This document shows, piece after piece, positions 10,501 to 25,500 of a stretch of DNA of 64,000 nucleotides (position 1 is its first letter; every line of letters begins with the position of its first letter). A program made the position numbers and the translations under genes. Under the pieces are notes generated by a model. The model saw only the letters and a program-made list of their open reading frames with translations. It did not search any database and was not told the origin of the DNA. This DNA comes from Thraustochytrium sp. TN22 (Eukaryota; Sar; Bigyra; Thraustochytrida; Thraustochytriidae): assembly GCA_013306675.1 (NCBI GenBank), contig JABLUY010000131.1:1-64000 (forward strand). Direction: 5' to 3'.

Positions 10501-13500
10501 CACCGGGCCCGAGGCCGTCATGCTGCGCCTCACGGACGGCCTCACGAGGTGGACCAACGCCCATGCCTTCTCCTTTTACGCAGCGCCACAGATCGAACGC
10601 TTCTGGCCTTCGGCGATTGGCCTCGAGGGCGGCGAGCTCCTTCACATTTTCGGAGCTGCCTTTGGCGACGTTGGCGCAAACGACTTGGAGTGCGTCTTGT
10701 CCTTCGACGGCCAGAGCATATACGCGCCGGCAATCTGGACGTCAAGCGCCGATCTTCTTTGCGAGGTACCGCGTGGAGGTTTTAGCGGACCTGGCGATGT
10801 GGAGCTCGCCCTCACGGTCGGTCGCCAGCAGACCTTCGTCTCAGCGGACACGCTGCAGGTCGTGGCGGAACCTGTTCTCACCGCCAGCGCGGCAGCGGGC
10901 CGCTGGGGCACGCGCGCCGGGGGCTACGAGCTCCCGCTCACCGGCGCCAACCTCATGACGCTGCAGGACGGCCCCGCAGTCTGCGTCTTTGGCACCATGC
11001 AAACCCCATTGGTCGTGCGCAGCGCCACGGAGGCGAGCTGTCTTGTCCCCGCGGCAGCGACGGCTGCCGCGCCCGTGTCGCTGAGCGTGCATTTGCCCGG
11101 CAAGGTGCTCTTCAGCGCGGACTTTGTCTACCTGCCGCTCCTCCACGTCGCGGACGTGGAGCCTGGCCACGCGTCCCTGTACACAACGACCGAGCTTACG
11201 CTACATGTCGCCCTCACGGGCGATGGAGGTGCGCCCGCGGAGCTCTCCATGGCCCAAACCGATGCGCTGCGCAACACCACCGTGTCGCCTGTGTGCGTGC
11301 TGCACTGGGCCGATCGCACCGAAAGCATTGCGGGAAGGCTCGGGCATGCTGTTTCGGCGGGCGACTCAAACTTCACCGTCGTATGCGAGGCGCCGCCTCA
11401 GGTTTACGCCGGGGAGGCGCGCCTGACGGTGGTGTTCAACGGCGTGGAGGAGATCGGCGGTAGCGAGAACGCCACCCTGGCACTCCACGCGGAACCCGAG
11501 CTCTTGTTCGCGTCGCCGGCCGTCGTTTTCGCGTCGGGCCCGGCCCGCGCAACGAGCGTCGTTCTTCACGGAAGCAGCTTTCCCGCGTCGCTCGGCGTCG
11601 AGCACGATCTCTCCAGAACTTTCTGCCTCTTCACGCGGACCTCGCCGCAGGCCCGCGCATGGACGGAGGCCACTTGGCTTACGGAGAACACGATTCGCTG
11701 CAGGTTGCCGACATGGACCACGGACAACATCACCGAGGTGGCCGTCGGCCTTTCCAGCTTCCCGGAGGCCGGCTCCGTCGCCATGACCTGGGTCCCGGAA
11801 CCTTCGCTGGCATCTTTGACGCAGCCGCAGCAGACGCGCCTAGGAGACTCCTCCGTCGTGCTGCGTGGCACTGGCCTGGCCCTGGCCCCCGGTCTTGCTT
11901 GCGGCTTCGGTGACGAACGCCTTTTCGCCACTGTGCTGGCAAGCTCGGTCACGGAGGATGACGACGAGGTAGCCTGTCGGCTCCCACTCAGCGCAGTGCC
12001 GAGCCCCGAGGGTACTTTGGCGGTCTCGCTCAGTGTGGACGGCCGAACCTGGCTGCCTACAAACCGTGTCGTCAATCTGAGTGCCTCGGACCTCGTCTTT
12101 TATGAGCTATCGCCGCGCCACGGAGCCGCCGGCGGGCTCGATGCAGTCAGCATCTACGTGGCTGGGCCCGAGCAGAACTGGACGGAAGCCCGCTGTCGCC
12201 TTGGACCCGCGAGCAGCCCCGAGCACCCCATGCCCGTAAGCTTTGACGAGGGCGGCATCCTCCGCTGCCCACTTCCGTCCGGCTTCGACTCGTCCGGAGC
12301 CTACCCAGTCTTCGTTTCGCTCAGCGAAACGGCGCCGTGGATCGACACCGGCTTGGTGCTCGCCCTGCACGAGCCTTTGATCACGACGCGCGTGTCCCCA
12401 CGGGTGTTGCGCGTCGGCGGCGGGGAAGTCGTCCGTGTTGGCGTTCTCAACGCGCTCGACGTGGCCGACCTGGTGTGCGTCTTTGAGGATCCCACCTCGG
12501 GTCTGCGCATCGAGGAAACTGCGCTCATGGTCGGTGCATCTACGGCCGAGTGCCTGACGCCGGCCTCCATTCTTCAGGCCAAGGCAGGCATGCGCGTGTC
12601 GCTCGCTTATGCGCAGGCCGATGAGCAAACCACCACGTGCATGGCTTTGGAAGACTGCCTCGTGGACTTGATGTACGAGCCAAGCATTGCCGCGGTGCTC
12701 CCTTCCGTCGTTGTTCTCGCTGCAGCTGATCACGAAGAGGCTCTTCTCGTACAGCTGGAGAGCCCGGTCCTGGCGCTGGGCGCCTCTGGGCACGCTTCCG
12801 GAGGCATCCAGTGTGAAGTGACCGGGGAGACGAGCGGTCTCTCTGCCGTGGGACAGGCGGCGCTGTCGCAGGATGATGACATGCAGCTCCGCTGCATCCT
12901 CTCTTTGAGCTTCCAGCGAGCCTGGGACGATGCAGGTTTGGCGGCCGAAGCCACGCGCGTGCGGCTCTCCATGGACGATGGGGCGACCTTCTCCGAGGCT
13001 TTTGCCGGGCCGGAATTCGTGCGCGCCGTGACTTTGGACGCTCTCGAACCCCAGGTATTCTACTCGCCGAGCGAGGCCAGCGCAGCGCTGCAGCTCACGG
13101 TCACAACCTCTGGTCTGGGCGACATGCCCGCCAGCGTCCGGGTCGCTCTCGTGTGCGTCTTCACGGACGCTAGTGCGGGCGCCATCTTCGCCGAGACGCC
13201 TGCGGTGGTCTTGCCCGGCTTCCAGCAGGCGCGCTGCTCGGCGCCGGCAGCAGCGCTTGGGCCGGGCGCTGCGGGACGCGTTGACCTGCGCTTCTACACG
13301 GAGCTTGGTGACTCCGTCTCCGTAGCGCGGGCCGACGGGCTCCCGGCTTACCGTACGGTCGACGAGCCCACCATCATCAAAGTGCACCCGCAAAGGGTGG
13401 GCCCTGAGGGCGGCGCGCTCGTGCGCATGCAGGTGACAAGCCTCGGTGCCCTCCGCTTTGCTTCGAGTTCGCCCAAGTGCCGCTTCGGCGATGTCGTGGT

Positions 13501-16500
13501 GGCTGGTCGACTCCTACACGACGATTGGCTCGAGTGCATGGCGCCGCCCGGGTCGCCCGGGTCGGAGGTTACGCTGGCCGTCTCTGTCAACGACGGCGCG
13601 CAGTTCTCCTGCAACGCCGGTCGCGACGACATGTGCAGCTTTGTGTATGCCAATGGGAGCGCGCAGCTCCTCTCCGCTGCCCCGGCTCTCGTCTGGCCTG
13701 GCATAGAAGTCGCAGTGGCTGGGCAAGGCCTCTCGCAGGATGGGCTGCGGGCGTGTCTACTGCGCGAGCCGGGCTCCACGTGGACTGCTTCGTATGTGCA
13801 CGCCAAGCTCCGCGTCGTAAGCGAGACAGAGGCCCGCTGCAAGATCCCTGCGGACTGGGCGGTGGACAGCCTGCTGCTCTCGGCCACGGAACGCCGCCTC
13901 GTGCTGGAGCTCGCGCTCTGGACCACGGCCGGCAGTGTGTTGGAGGCGACAGCGCCGCTCCAGCTGTACATGGACCTCGTGTCGGCGCCCGTTTTCTCCC
14001 TCGACGAGACCTCCGCCTTTGGCGCGGCAGGGACCACAACCATGGTGCACGTGCGAGCTGTGTCGGCGTGGCCGCTCGCTGACACTGACTCCATCCTGTG
14101 CCGGGTCGCTGGCCGGGAGAGCGCTGCAGTGATGTTGTCGGCCAACCTCGTGGCCTGCGAAGTGCCGCCGCTGGAAAACGCTGAGGTAGCCGCGGACTTC
14201 ACTGCCGTGGTCAGCATCGCTGCAAATGGCGCTGACTTTGTCAATGCAGCTGGCGTCTTTCAGTACACGCCTCTTCTCGTGCTGGAGGCTGCGGTGCCGC
14301 CTCGTGCAGTCTTTGGCATGACCTCGCAAATTGGGCTCGAGTCCGCCTCGCAACTCCAGCCGCTGTGGAAGGCGCTCGCGCAGGCCGGGTCGGACGCGGT
14401 TCGCTGCCGTTTCTGGAATGAAGATGCCTCTGCGAGCGCGAACACTCAGCTCACCCTTGCTGCAGGAATGCAGCCGCTGCGTTGCGCCTTCCCGGATGCC
14501 GAGGCCGCCTCCGCGCTCGGTGGGGATGCGTGGTGGAGCGTGGAGGTTGTCACCACCGCCTCGGATGCCTCACTCTCCACGAGACTTCCGATTGAAGTCG
14601 TGGCGCTCGCCCCTTCGCCAACCCGTGTGGAGCCCACCGTCCTTGTCGAGGGCGGCTCGCTCACCGTCTTCGGCGACAACATTACCTTCTCCCCTTTCAT
14701 GCAGTGTGGGTTTGGAGATCCTCTGCTGGCCGTGAGCGACGCGACCTTCGATGAAGATCTTGGCGCCCTGCACTGTGACGTTCCACACCGCGTCTACAAG
14801 CAGCTCACGCTGGACGCAGTTCAGGAGGTGGCTGTGCGCGTCTCGCTCAACTCGCACGAGTTCACACCGGCGCTTGGCGCGCCGGTGGTGCAACTCGTGC
14901 AGTCGGCTGGCGCTGGCCAGAGCCCGCGTGTGGCCACTCAAGTGCGCGTGCACGCTGTGCAACCAGCCATGGGCGACGTCCTGGGCGGCACGCAAATCGC
15001 TGTCCTTGGACAGGGCTTCACGTTGCTTCAGGGCGCGCAGCTGCGCGACGCCGACCCGCGCTGCGTCTTCACCAGCTCGCACCCGCACGCGGGCTTTTTG
15101 AGTGTGTCACGACCCGCCACCGTGGAAGACGACGCCACCCTAACGTGCTCCACACCCCGCCACAACGTGCCAGGCGCTGTTAGCGTTCGCGTAGCCTTTT
15201 ACGAGACGGATCGCGGGCAGTACGGCGCGGCGGACTTTGTCTACGCCCCGCGCCCGGAGGTGCTTCGCGTGCAGCCGTCCACGGTGCAGGCAGGCCGTGC
15301 CGAACCGGTGAACTTCCGCGTCTTTGCCCACGGCCTGGTCGCGTCGGTCGGGCTGCGTTGCCATATTGGCGACGTGACGTTGCCGGCCTCTTTGTCCGCG
15401 GACGGCCGCTCCGCGCTCTGCGATGCCTATGCGCTCGACTCGGCTACGGCAGGCGAGGCCATACAAGTGCGCGTGAGTAACAGTGCAGGGGAGCTCTCGG
15501 ACGCGCTGCCGGCGCCAGTCTACGTGCACGCTTTGCTCGCGCTCCACGAGCTCGAGCCGCGCGTGATCAGCGCTGACGAGGCCGCACGCCTTCGCCTGCG
15601 CGGCGAAAACTTCGTCCCGGCCGCCGACATGGCCTGCGTCTTCAATGGGACCACGCGCTACGCTCGCGCCGTCGTCGAGTCTGCGGACACTGTCGTCTGC
15701 TCGCTTCCCGCAAATTTGCTGCAACAAGGCGCGTACTCGGTGGCTCTGGTCGTCGACGGAGGCGCCTCGATCGTTGACTTTGAGGGCAGTGCCACTGGTG
15801 TCCTGCACGTCCGCGACCCGGGTCCTGGCTCCGTCGGCCGCTGCGAGCCGTCCTCGGGGCCCATGTCGGGGGGCACGTCCATCAGTGTGGCGCTAAATCA
15901 GGACCAATTGCCCCTGGCGGGAGATGTCCATTGCGCCTTTCTCTTCGCCGACGGAACTGGGCTTACCAGTGCCGCCGCACTCCGAGAGAGTGGCGCCAGC
16001 GCGCAGTGCGCGACCCCGGATGGGCGCAGCGCTGCCGGGGGCGAGGTGCGCGTCGAGGTTCGCACGGCCGGCACGCTCGATACGCTCGCCGCGGCAATCT
16101 TTACGTACCAGCCCGAGGTGAGCCTGGTGGCGGTGCAGGGTCCCAAGTTCCTCGCAGCCAACGGCGGCACTCCCCTCCGCGTTCTTGGCCTTGGTCTCCA
16201 CAGCCCTGGACATGCCTCGGTCCCACTGTGCCGGTTCTCCAGCACTGGCAGCGCAAGCTGGACCGCGGAAACCACGGGCGTGACCGATAGCGTGGAGACC
16301 TTCGGCCTGGACTCAGCCGCCGGCGCAAGCTATGCGGTGCTCTGCAGCACTCCGGCGCTGCCCGGCACACTAAGCCCTGCGGACGTGGGCGTTCCCGATG
16401 TCCGCGTGAGCCTGAATGGCGGCGTGGATTTCTCCGAGCCGGTCTCTTCGGGTTTCGCCTTCGTGTCCTCGCCGCGCGCCGACGCCGTTCAGCCAGAGAT

Positions 16501-19500
16501 TGGAGTGGTCGACAGGCAAGGTGCAGTGCTCTGGCCCGCGGTCTTCGTGGTCCTCGGCGATGGGTTCGACGAGGATAACGCCAAGTTCTGCCACCTGGAG
16601 GGCGCACAACCGGCGTACGTGGACGCCTTCGTGCTCAATGCCACGGCAGTACTCTGCGAGGTGCCCAGCGAGTGGGGCCAGCTTGCGAGTGTCAATCAGC
16701 TCGCGAGCCTGCGCATCTGCGCAAATGACCTTGACCCGCTCGCGGTCGCGGACATCATCCAGCTGCGGAGAGTGCAACTCCCAACCATCGAGACCATCAC
16801 GCCGCAGATCCTCCTCACTGAGGGGGGGTCGCCGCTGCGGCTCTCGCTCGCTGGCGAGGCTGCGGTTGATGTAACAGACTGGCGCTGCGTCTTTCAGTGC
16901 GACGCTGAAGTGGTGGGCGTCGCAAACCTCACCACGGACTTCACCTGCGTCTCGCCTACCCTGCCCGAGCACCAGCGCGGTGTCAACGACGCGCTCGTTT
17001 GCCAGATGTGGCTCGCTCTTGCAAAGGAGACCACGCTCAGCGGCGCAGAGCGTGGCGACCGCCAAGCCGTGCCCCTCTGGTTCGCAGAGCGTCCAATTCT
17101 GGCGGCGAGTGAGTTGAGAGCGCCCCGCTATGTCCATGCGGACCAGTCGGCTGTCCTTCCGGTCCTGCTCGAGGTCGATGCCGCTCTGGACGCAAGTTCT
17201 GCGCCTTGGGCTCTCTCGTGTCGCTGGACCGTGCTGCAGGGTGAGGCTGCTACGGAGACAGCCGTCGTGTACACGCATGGCACGTCGAGCGGAGCGCCAG
17301 CGCTCCTGCATTGCAGTCTTCCGCGCCTCGAGGAGCTACTCGAGCAAGCGGCCGTGCCACTGTGGGACTACTCAACAGATCGGCTGTCCTTGAGCGTTGC
17401 AACGAATGGCGAGGACTTCGCGGAGGCATCCATCACCGTCATCCCGTTGCCCTCTCCGGCCGCGCTTTCCTTTCAGGAGCTTAGCGCACCGACGACAAAG
17501 TTTCTTTGGGGCGCGCGTGGTGCACTCGCCGAGGTGCAGCTCACGCTCGACGCGGCCTCAGTCGCTCTCGGTCAGCGCCTCGCGGCTGCCGATGCGAGCG
17601 TCCCGATCATGTGCAGGTTTGGCGCCAAATGGCTCGCGCCCGCGGCGCTCAATACGGCATCGGGCGTACTCTCTTGCCCGCTCCCAGACGCCCTGACCGG
17701 TCGAGTCGGCGTTGAGGTCTCCTCGCTCTACGCCGACGATGTCTTTGTCGATACAGGGCTCTTCGTCGATATCCCGAAGGACCCGTTTCGCATTGAGGTG
17801 CTGGAGCCCAGCACAGGTCCGCTCACGGGTGGTACGCAGATGACTGTGCATCTCGCTTCTGCGGCACTGCTCGAGGTGCATGGCGGCGGCGCCGGGACCC
17901 TGGCGTGCGTCTTTGCGAGCGTGGACGCGGACGAGATTCTCGTCCCGGCCATCGCCAACGCCGTCAGTGCAACACTCCAGTGCGAGACGCCTGCGGTGGA
18001 GGCTCCACAGGACGCCCTGGTGAGCGTGCGCGTTCTCTCGACCGGGACCGACGAGGCGCTCTCGATGCAGGAGCCATCTTCCGGGACCGCCCCCTTTCGC
18101 TACCAGATGGAGCCGCAGGTCTTCAAGGCCGATCCGGCCGTCCTCCAGGTCGAAGCCGCGGACGGGTCGCACGTGCTTACGCTTGTCGGCGCAGACTTCA
18201 TCCCCGAGGCGAGCTTCAGGTGCGCGTGGTTCTCGAGCGCGCAGACCGTTCGCACGGCCGGGAACGCCATATTCGGCGAGGCCGCAGTCATCTCGTCATC
18301 TAACGTGCAGTGTACGGCACCTGCAGAGCTCCTGGAGCCGAGCCGAAGCGGCGGGTCCGCGTCCTTCGACGTGCACGTGAGCACCAATGGGATTGACATT
18401 TCGACGGCCTCGGCGACTGTCGAGGTTGTTCCCGCTATGGAGATCGCCGGACTTTCGCCCGCCGCTGGCCCGCAGAGGGGCGGCACCGCGCTGCAAATCG
18501 CTGGCCGCAACTTTATCAAGCACCGAGATCTCGACTACCAGTGCGTCTTTCAGGCGCAGGACTCACTTTCACACGCGGCGACCGTGCCGGCTGCCTGGGC
18601 GTCGGCGTCTGCGCTGCAATGCAGATCGCCCCCGCTACCCTTCGCGGGAAGCTACGTGGTGCGCGTACAGTTCGTAGGCCAGCGTGGCCTCGCGCATTTG
18701 GCAACAACCCTGTCGTTCGCCTCAGACCTGGTCTTCGACGCACTTCCCCCTGTTGTGTTCGAGGCTGCCAGCCCGGCTTGGGCCGCACCCGAGCAGCCCT
18801 TCACGCTGCGCCTCGCCCTCGAGTCAGCTTCCGCCGCGGCCCTGCGCGATCACATCGGCTCCGTCGTGGTGCGCGTGGGCGTGCATGAGACAACCTGCTC
18901 AGCGGCCGACCGGGAGCTCGCCTGCTCGGTGCCTGCGTGCGGGCCTGGCTCGTTATGCGGCGAGACTGGCGAAAAGGTCTTCGTCGGCCTCTCGGGCGAC
19001 GGCCTGCTCGAAGAGGCGGTGCTCGCTGGTGAAAACGGCCCGCTGGTTGTCGACCGCACCGCGGAGGTCGTGCTTCGGCGACAAGTGCAACCGGAGCTAG
19101 TCTTCGCGTACGAGCCGGCGTTGCTCGATGTGCACGGCGCAAATTTTGCGCCGGCGAGCACGCTCGGGTGCGCCATTTGCTCCGAAGCGCTTGACGTGTG
19201 TGTGCCGTCGCAACGCCTCCTCCGTCGCTCCAGTGCACACGTGGCGTGCGAGATCCCGGCGATGCCCGAGTTCTTGGGCGCCTCGGTGACAGCCTCGGCT
19301 CGTCTATACGTCTCGAACGACATGGGGACCCGCATCAAGGACGGAGACCTTGCCGCGCATTTGCGCGCAGCCGTCGAGGCGCCTTTTGTGCCGCTCCTTC
19401 TCCTCGGCCACGTGACCATCAACGCCGCGGAGCCTGAGCTACCGCGGCCCGGCCAAGAGCTTCGCCTCCGGGTCTCCAGCCTTCCTGGCGACGTCACCAC

Positions 19501-22500
19501 GGTTTGCAGTTTTGGTGACGATCTCCAAAGCCCCGCTCTGCGCGTGGAAGCGCACGCCGTCACGTGCATCGTACCGAGTCGCGTCGCGGCAACATCGACA
19601 TCGGTACGCCTGCTTTTTGGCGTGCGCGGCGAGACGCGCGCCGAGTCTGCGGTCTACACGCTTTCGGTAGACCAGGAGCGGGGCAAGACGGTGCTGGAAG
19701 GTGGCTCGCTCGTCTCGCCCGCGTCCGGATCGCTCCAGGGCGGCACGCGCATTCGCATGGAGATGCCGATCTCGACGCCGCAAGGCGTCCACTTCCTCTG
19801 CCGCTTTGCGGACAATATCAACGGCTGGACAGCCACGGCGCAGGCCGAAGTGGAGATCGAGAACAGCGTCTTCGCTGCGTGCGTCACGCCGCGCTCCACT
19901 GCAACGCAGGCGACGCATGTAATCGTCACCGTGGTGGTGCAGAGCTCCGGCGAGGCCGTGGCGCAGGCCACTTTCACGTACCGTCCGCAGCCGCGAGGCT
20001 TGGCGACCCAAGAGTCCGTGCTGGTGGCCCTGCCCGAGCCCAAGGGCGAGGTACGACGCGTCGGCCTGCTCGGCGAGGGCTTCTCCCAGGGCCAGCTTTT
20101 ATGCGCTTACACGACGATGGACTCTTGCGCAGATGTGGGCTCCAGCGCGATATTCTCCTCCGGCGAGACGTTCGGTTCGGAGCAGGCGGCCTGCGATGTA
20201 CCCACGGAGCTCGTGGAGCGCCTCGGCCTGGACCAGAACGCCCGTCTGTGCGTCTCCGTGGACGCAGGCCAGACCTTCGTGGGCGGCGACCAGGCGCTGC
20301 TGCGCGTCGTTGCACCGTGGGAGGTGGCAACAATGGAAACCGTCACCGTCTTTCGCGGGCCGGCGCCCACGCGCCCGCTGCGCATTGCTGGCCGTAACTT
20401 CGTTGCCGAGGTGGCTCTCTTTTGCGTCTTCGACGCCTACCGAAAAGTCTACTCGGAGGCGTCATTTGTGAGTGCAGACGCTGTCCTGTGCGAGATTCCC
20501 ATGGACCTCCTTGCTTCGCAAGAAAAAGAGAGTGGCGCGGCTGCCGGTGTGAGCCTCCTCGTTGGCCTCTCTCGATACGCGACAATCTATGAAGCTTCCT
20601 CGACGCGGATGGAGCTCGAGCTAGCCAGCGCGCCGCTCATGGAGGTGGTGCGCATCGCCGATTGTGGCGGGCCTGCACTCATTTGCGCAGTCGTGCGCGT
20701 CCAGGGCGCGCACTTGGCGCAGGCGAGTCTGGCCTGTCGTCGCGGCGACACGGCGGCTGCCCTGAACGCGGAAGCTGGCGAGGCAGGCCGCAACGAGGTC
20801 ATCTGTGAGCTCCCAATGGAACCTGTGCATACCGTGTCGGTGTCCCTAAACGCAGGTTTGCAGTGGTTCGACGTCTCGGTCCCGGCTGGGGCGTGGATCG
20901 CCATGCCGCCCGTCGAGGGTGTCAAGCCGCTCTGGGTTCCGAATGACATGGATTCCTTCATCACCATCTCGATTGCGGCCGGAGCAGAGGACGATGCAAC
21001 GCAGCAGTACGAGTGTGCGTACTCTGGACGCGCGGCACGCAAGATTGCCGCCGAGCGCATCTCCATGACCACGCTGCGGTGCGCAGTGCCCGCAGCGACG
21101 ACCGTCCACGAGGCTGCTTTCGACGAGATCACCGTGACGCTGCGCCAAATCGAGACCGGCCGCGAGCTCCTTGCGGGCCGCCTCCGCGTCTTCAGCTCGC
21201 CACGCATCGGCCTCGCCACGCCATTCGAGATTACCGGCATGGAGCCCACCGACGTGGTGGTCTCCGGGACCGGCTTTCAGCCTCTCTCCACGCTTTCGTG
21301 CCGGATTTCAGGGCCGCAGGTTGCAGCGCGCACCGTCGTGGCTACGTTTGAGAGCGCCACCTCGGTGCGCTGCCGCGTGCCGGAGATCCCGCGGGGAACC
21401 ACGGCCGGCGGGGACCTCGTTCTCGCCATCTCGCTGAATGGTCAGGACTTCGTCGATGTCTCCCAGCGTCTACGAGTGGTCGATGCACCGAGTGTAGCGC
21501 ACATTCGCCAAGACGAGCTCCTCGTCTCACGAAAGACTGGGATCGTGCACGTTGAAATCGAGGTCTCCCTCCTCGGGGCCAACGCGGAGCCAGCCTGTCG
21601 CCTCCTCTTGCATGACACGGTGATGGACCTGGAGGCTCTTCCTGATGCGATGAGGGGCATCGTGAGGTGTTATGGCCCATGGCGGGGTCCGGCGCTGAGT
21701 GAAGGGGGCGAGGCGCGGGTGTCTGTGGACTTTGCGGATCGATTTCCGGCACGGAAGCTGCGGCGAGTCGCTGATGGCATCCGCGTCGCCGTCGCACCCA
21801 TCGTTACGGACGCCGCGCCGCTCGAACTTACGCTGCAGGTGGGTTCGTCCGAGGCCGTGCGCTTCGGTGGCCTGGGCTTCTTTGCGAACCAGTCCTACTC
21901 CTGTATCGTGGATGGACGCGAGGATGGGTCCCAGAAACAGGGCCTCGCCAGCTTCGTTTCATCGACGGAGCTGACGTGCTCTCTGGACCATATCCAAACG
22001 CCCGGCGTGTACGACGTGTCGCTCGTGGGGCCGAGCGGCGTCCAGGTGGAGGCGCTCGCTTCAGACCTCGGAGCCAAGGTCCAAATCCGGGCTGTTGCTC
22101 CGCTCCGCATCTTTGCGGCGACCCCAGCAAGCGCTGCGGCGGCTGGTGGCGATATGGTGCAGGTGCATGGCGCAAGCTTCGATGTCACGGACCGACTTCA
22201 GTGCGTATGGACCTCCGCGCGAGCTGAGGTTCTCCGCACGCTCGCCACGGCCGCGAACGCATCTACGCTCTCATGCGCTACTCCGAGGTGGACGGCGCAG
22301 GCCCTTGGCCCGGGTCTTGGCGCGAGCGTGCAGCTCTCGCTCGAGGGCAGCGCCGGCGTCACCACGGAAGATGTTCTCTTCGAGGTGATCGCGGACGCCG
22401 TGGTCGCTCGCATCGAACCGACGAGTGGCCCATCCTCGGGCGCCACGCCGGTCAGGCTTCTCGGCAGCTTTCTGGCCGCTGGCGAGGCAGAGCGCGGAAG

Positions 22501-25500
22501 AGCGGCCGAGATCTACTGCAAGTTTGGTCTGCGGGGCGTGCCAGTTCTTGCGACTGTCCTCTCTGCGCAGGAGATCATTTGTGCCACACCGCCCGTGGAC
22601 CCCACCCTCGAGGGCAAGACCCAGCTGGTGGCAGTAAGCAGGGATGGCGGCCGCCGATTTGCTGGGGCGGCGAGCTTCACCTACGAGCAGCCTCTGGCGC
22701 TGGACGGTCTGGCACCGGCGCTCGGCTCCGTGGGCGGCGGCACTGACGTGATTCTTACCGGCCAGCAATTCGCGCACGGCGACCTGCTCTATTGCCTCTT
22801 TGCCTTTTCGAATGGAGATGGATACACGGTGGCCGGCAGCTACGTGTCTCCGTCCCAGGTGTTGTGCAGGACTCCTCGAGTGGCCGCGCCTGGCCAAGCG
22901 CTCGTGAGCGTCGCCCGCAACGGTGTGGACTACTCGGAACCTCTGCCTTGGCCCTTTGCGTTTCACGCACCTCCCACAATCCTGGACCACGCGCCGGGCT
23001 TCGGCTCGACGCTCGGCGGTACGCTGGTGACCATTCGTGGCACCAACTTTCCGCGTTCGCCGGTGACGCGCTGCGAGTTTGGATTCATCGCCACGCCAGC
23101 GACCTGGCGCACCAAGAACCTGCTCGAATGTGTTGCGCCCCGCGTCGCCACAACCGGCCGTGTGCAGCTCAGCGTCTCCATGAACGGTGCAGACGTGATC
23201 AAGGTGGGCTCCTTCGTCTATAGCCCGCCCGTCGCAGTCGCCCGCTTTGGACCGCGCTCCAGCCCTGCACAGGGAGGGGCGACGATTGGCTTCGAGCTTG
23301 CGTGGACCTCGATCGCCGAGGACGACGAGGAGGTCAAGGCGGCGCACGCGGAGCAGCTCCAGCGGCTGCGCTGCGAGTTTGTGGGGGGCTCCACGTCCCT
23401 CGCGGTGCCCGCGCAGCCCTCCGACAGTGGCGCCTGGGCGTGCACGGTGCCGTCGCAGGCTGCGCTTGGGGCCAGCGCAACCGACGATCTCGTCGTGCGC
23501 GTCGTGGTGCGTGACGACCAGATCCTCGACGCCTTCCCTTTTGCATACCACCCGCATACCTTCGTGGCGAGTGTGTGGCCGCGCGCCGGAAGGCGCGGCA
23601 CGTCCGAGCTCCAGCTCTCCGGCGAGGGCTTCGTGCGGCCCAGGGCTGATGCCATCCATGGTTACGTTTGCGTCTTCGCTGCTGCTGCCAGCGGAGCTGA
23701 GGTGAGCTCACCTGCCAGGTGGGTCTCCGGCTCGCTCCTGACTTGCACGGCGCCTGAGGAGCTCGAGCAAGGAACGCATGCAGTGCGCGTGGAGCTGCAG
23801 GGCAGCGCCCTCGCACAACGCTATGCGGAGGATACACTCCGCTTCCGCGTGATTGACGCACTCCAAGTGGACCGTGTGTGGCCACTGTCTGCACCCTTTC
23901 GCGGCGGGACAGCGGTGGTGCTGATGGGCCACGCTTTTGGCGATACCGCGCTCGTCGACCTGCAGTGCCGCTTCGGCGCTGCGGGTATCGTCAAGGCGAC
24001 CGTACTCAACGAGACCGCCTTCCGCTGCATCGCCCCCGTCAAGGCGCAGACAGCTACGGACGTCTCCATCGTGCAGCTGAGCCTCTCCGTGGGCGGCCAG
24101 CGCTTTTACGAGGTCGCCAACTTCACCTATCAGGACCCACCACAACTGGTTGCCATGGCGCCGCGCGAGGGCACCGCGGTGGGCGGCACACAAGTCCGTA
24201 TCGAAGTTGCCGTGCCTCTCCCGATGAACGCGTCGGTCCTGTGCAGATTTGGTGCCGGCTCCGTGACGGGCGTCGTGGTGGAGCACGAGCCAACGATAGT
24301 TGAGTGCGAGACGCCGGCCGCGGCCGACCTGGCAACGGGCGACGTCGACGTTGTGCTCTCGACCAACGGTGGCGCAGACGTGAGCTTTCACGCACTCCAC
24401 TTTACCTACACTGCAGCGCCGCGCCTAGTGGGACTGACGCCCGCCTCGGGTCCAGCGCGAGGCGGCACACGCCTGCGCATTCGGGGTCACGGTTTCCGGC
24501 CGCAGATGCAGCTTCGGTGCGATTTCAACAGCGGTCAGGCGGGGGCCATTGCCAGCGTGCGATCCGCCTCGGAGCTCGAGTGCGTGGTGCCCCCGCTGCG
24601 CACGACCGGCGCGCCCGTCGCGGTTGCCGTGCACGTGGGTGGCGTTCGACTGCAGGACATGGAAGGCGACACAAGCCTGCCCTTCGCTGTATACCACGCA
24701 ACGGGCGCGGGCGCGCCCAGTCCAGCGCGTGGGCCTCTGCATGGCGGCACGGAGGTGCGCTTGCGGCTCATCACCGACCTTGCGGGCGCCCCGGAGAAGG
24801 TACGCTGCCGCTTTGGCTCGGCGCGCTCCGTGCCGGGCCGTCTGCTCAGCAGCGAGCCCGGTGCGGAAGCTGCTCGCGACGGCTATGGAACCCTGCAGGT
24901 CGCCTGTGTGAGCCCAACTTGGTCCACGTCCATGGGCGCCGTTCTGCAGGTCCCGATCGCTCTTACGCTCAATGGCGAAGATTATGAGCAGGCGCCGGAG
25001 CACATCTTCGAATTCGCGGCCCAGCCGGCCGGAGTTGAGATGTGGCCACGAAGGGGGCCGGCGACCGGGAGCACGGCGCTGCATTTTCGCGGGCTCGAGG
25101 CCGCCGCGACGGGAGCCTCCCTCGTGTGCCGCTTCGAGGACACCGATGCAACGAGCGCCGAAGCACGGTGGCGAGAGGACGCCAGCGCCTTTGCCTGTCT
25201 CGCTCCCGCGGGCAGCGAGGGCGCGGGCGTCCTCGTTCGACTGGAGGAGGCCGACTCAGGCATTGTACTCCATCACGCCCGCTTCGACTACCACGCGCCG
25301 CTGCTGCTGGCGCCCGACGCGGTGGAGCCGGTGGCCGTCGCGCGCTTCGTCGACACGCCCACACGCTTCCGCATCCGCGGAGAGGGCTTTCACGCGCTGG
25401 ATACCCTAGTTTGCATATTCTTCGGGCAAACGGCCGCGGGTTCGCGCGAGCTCGCCCGCGTCGCGGCGCACGTCGAGGGTGACGGCGAGCTCGCCTGCGA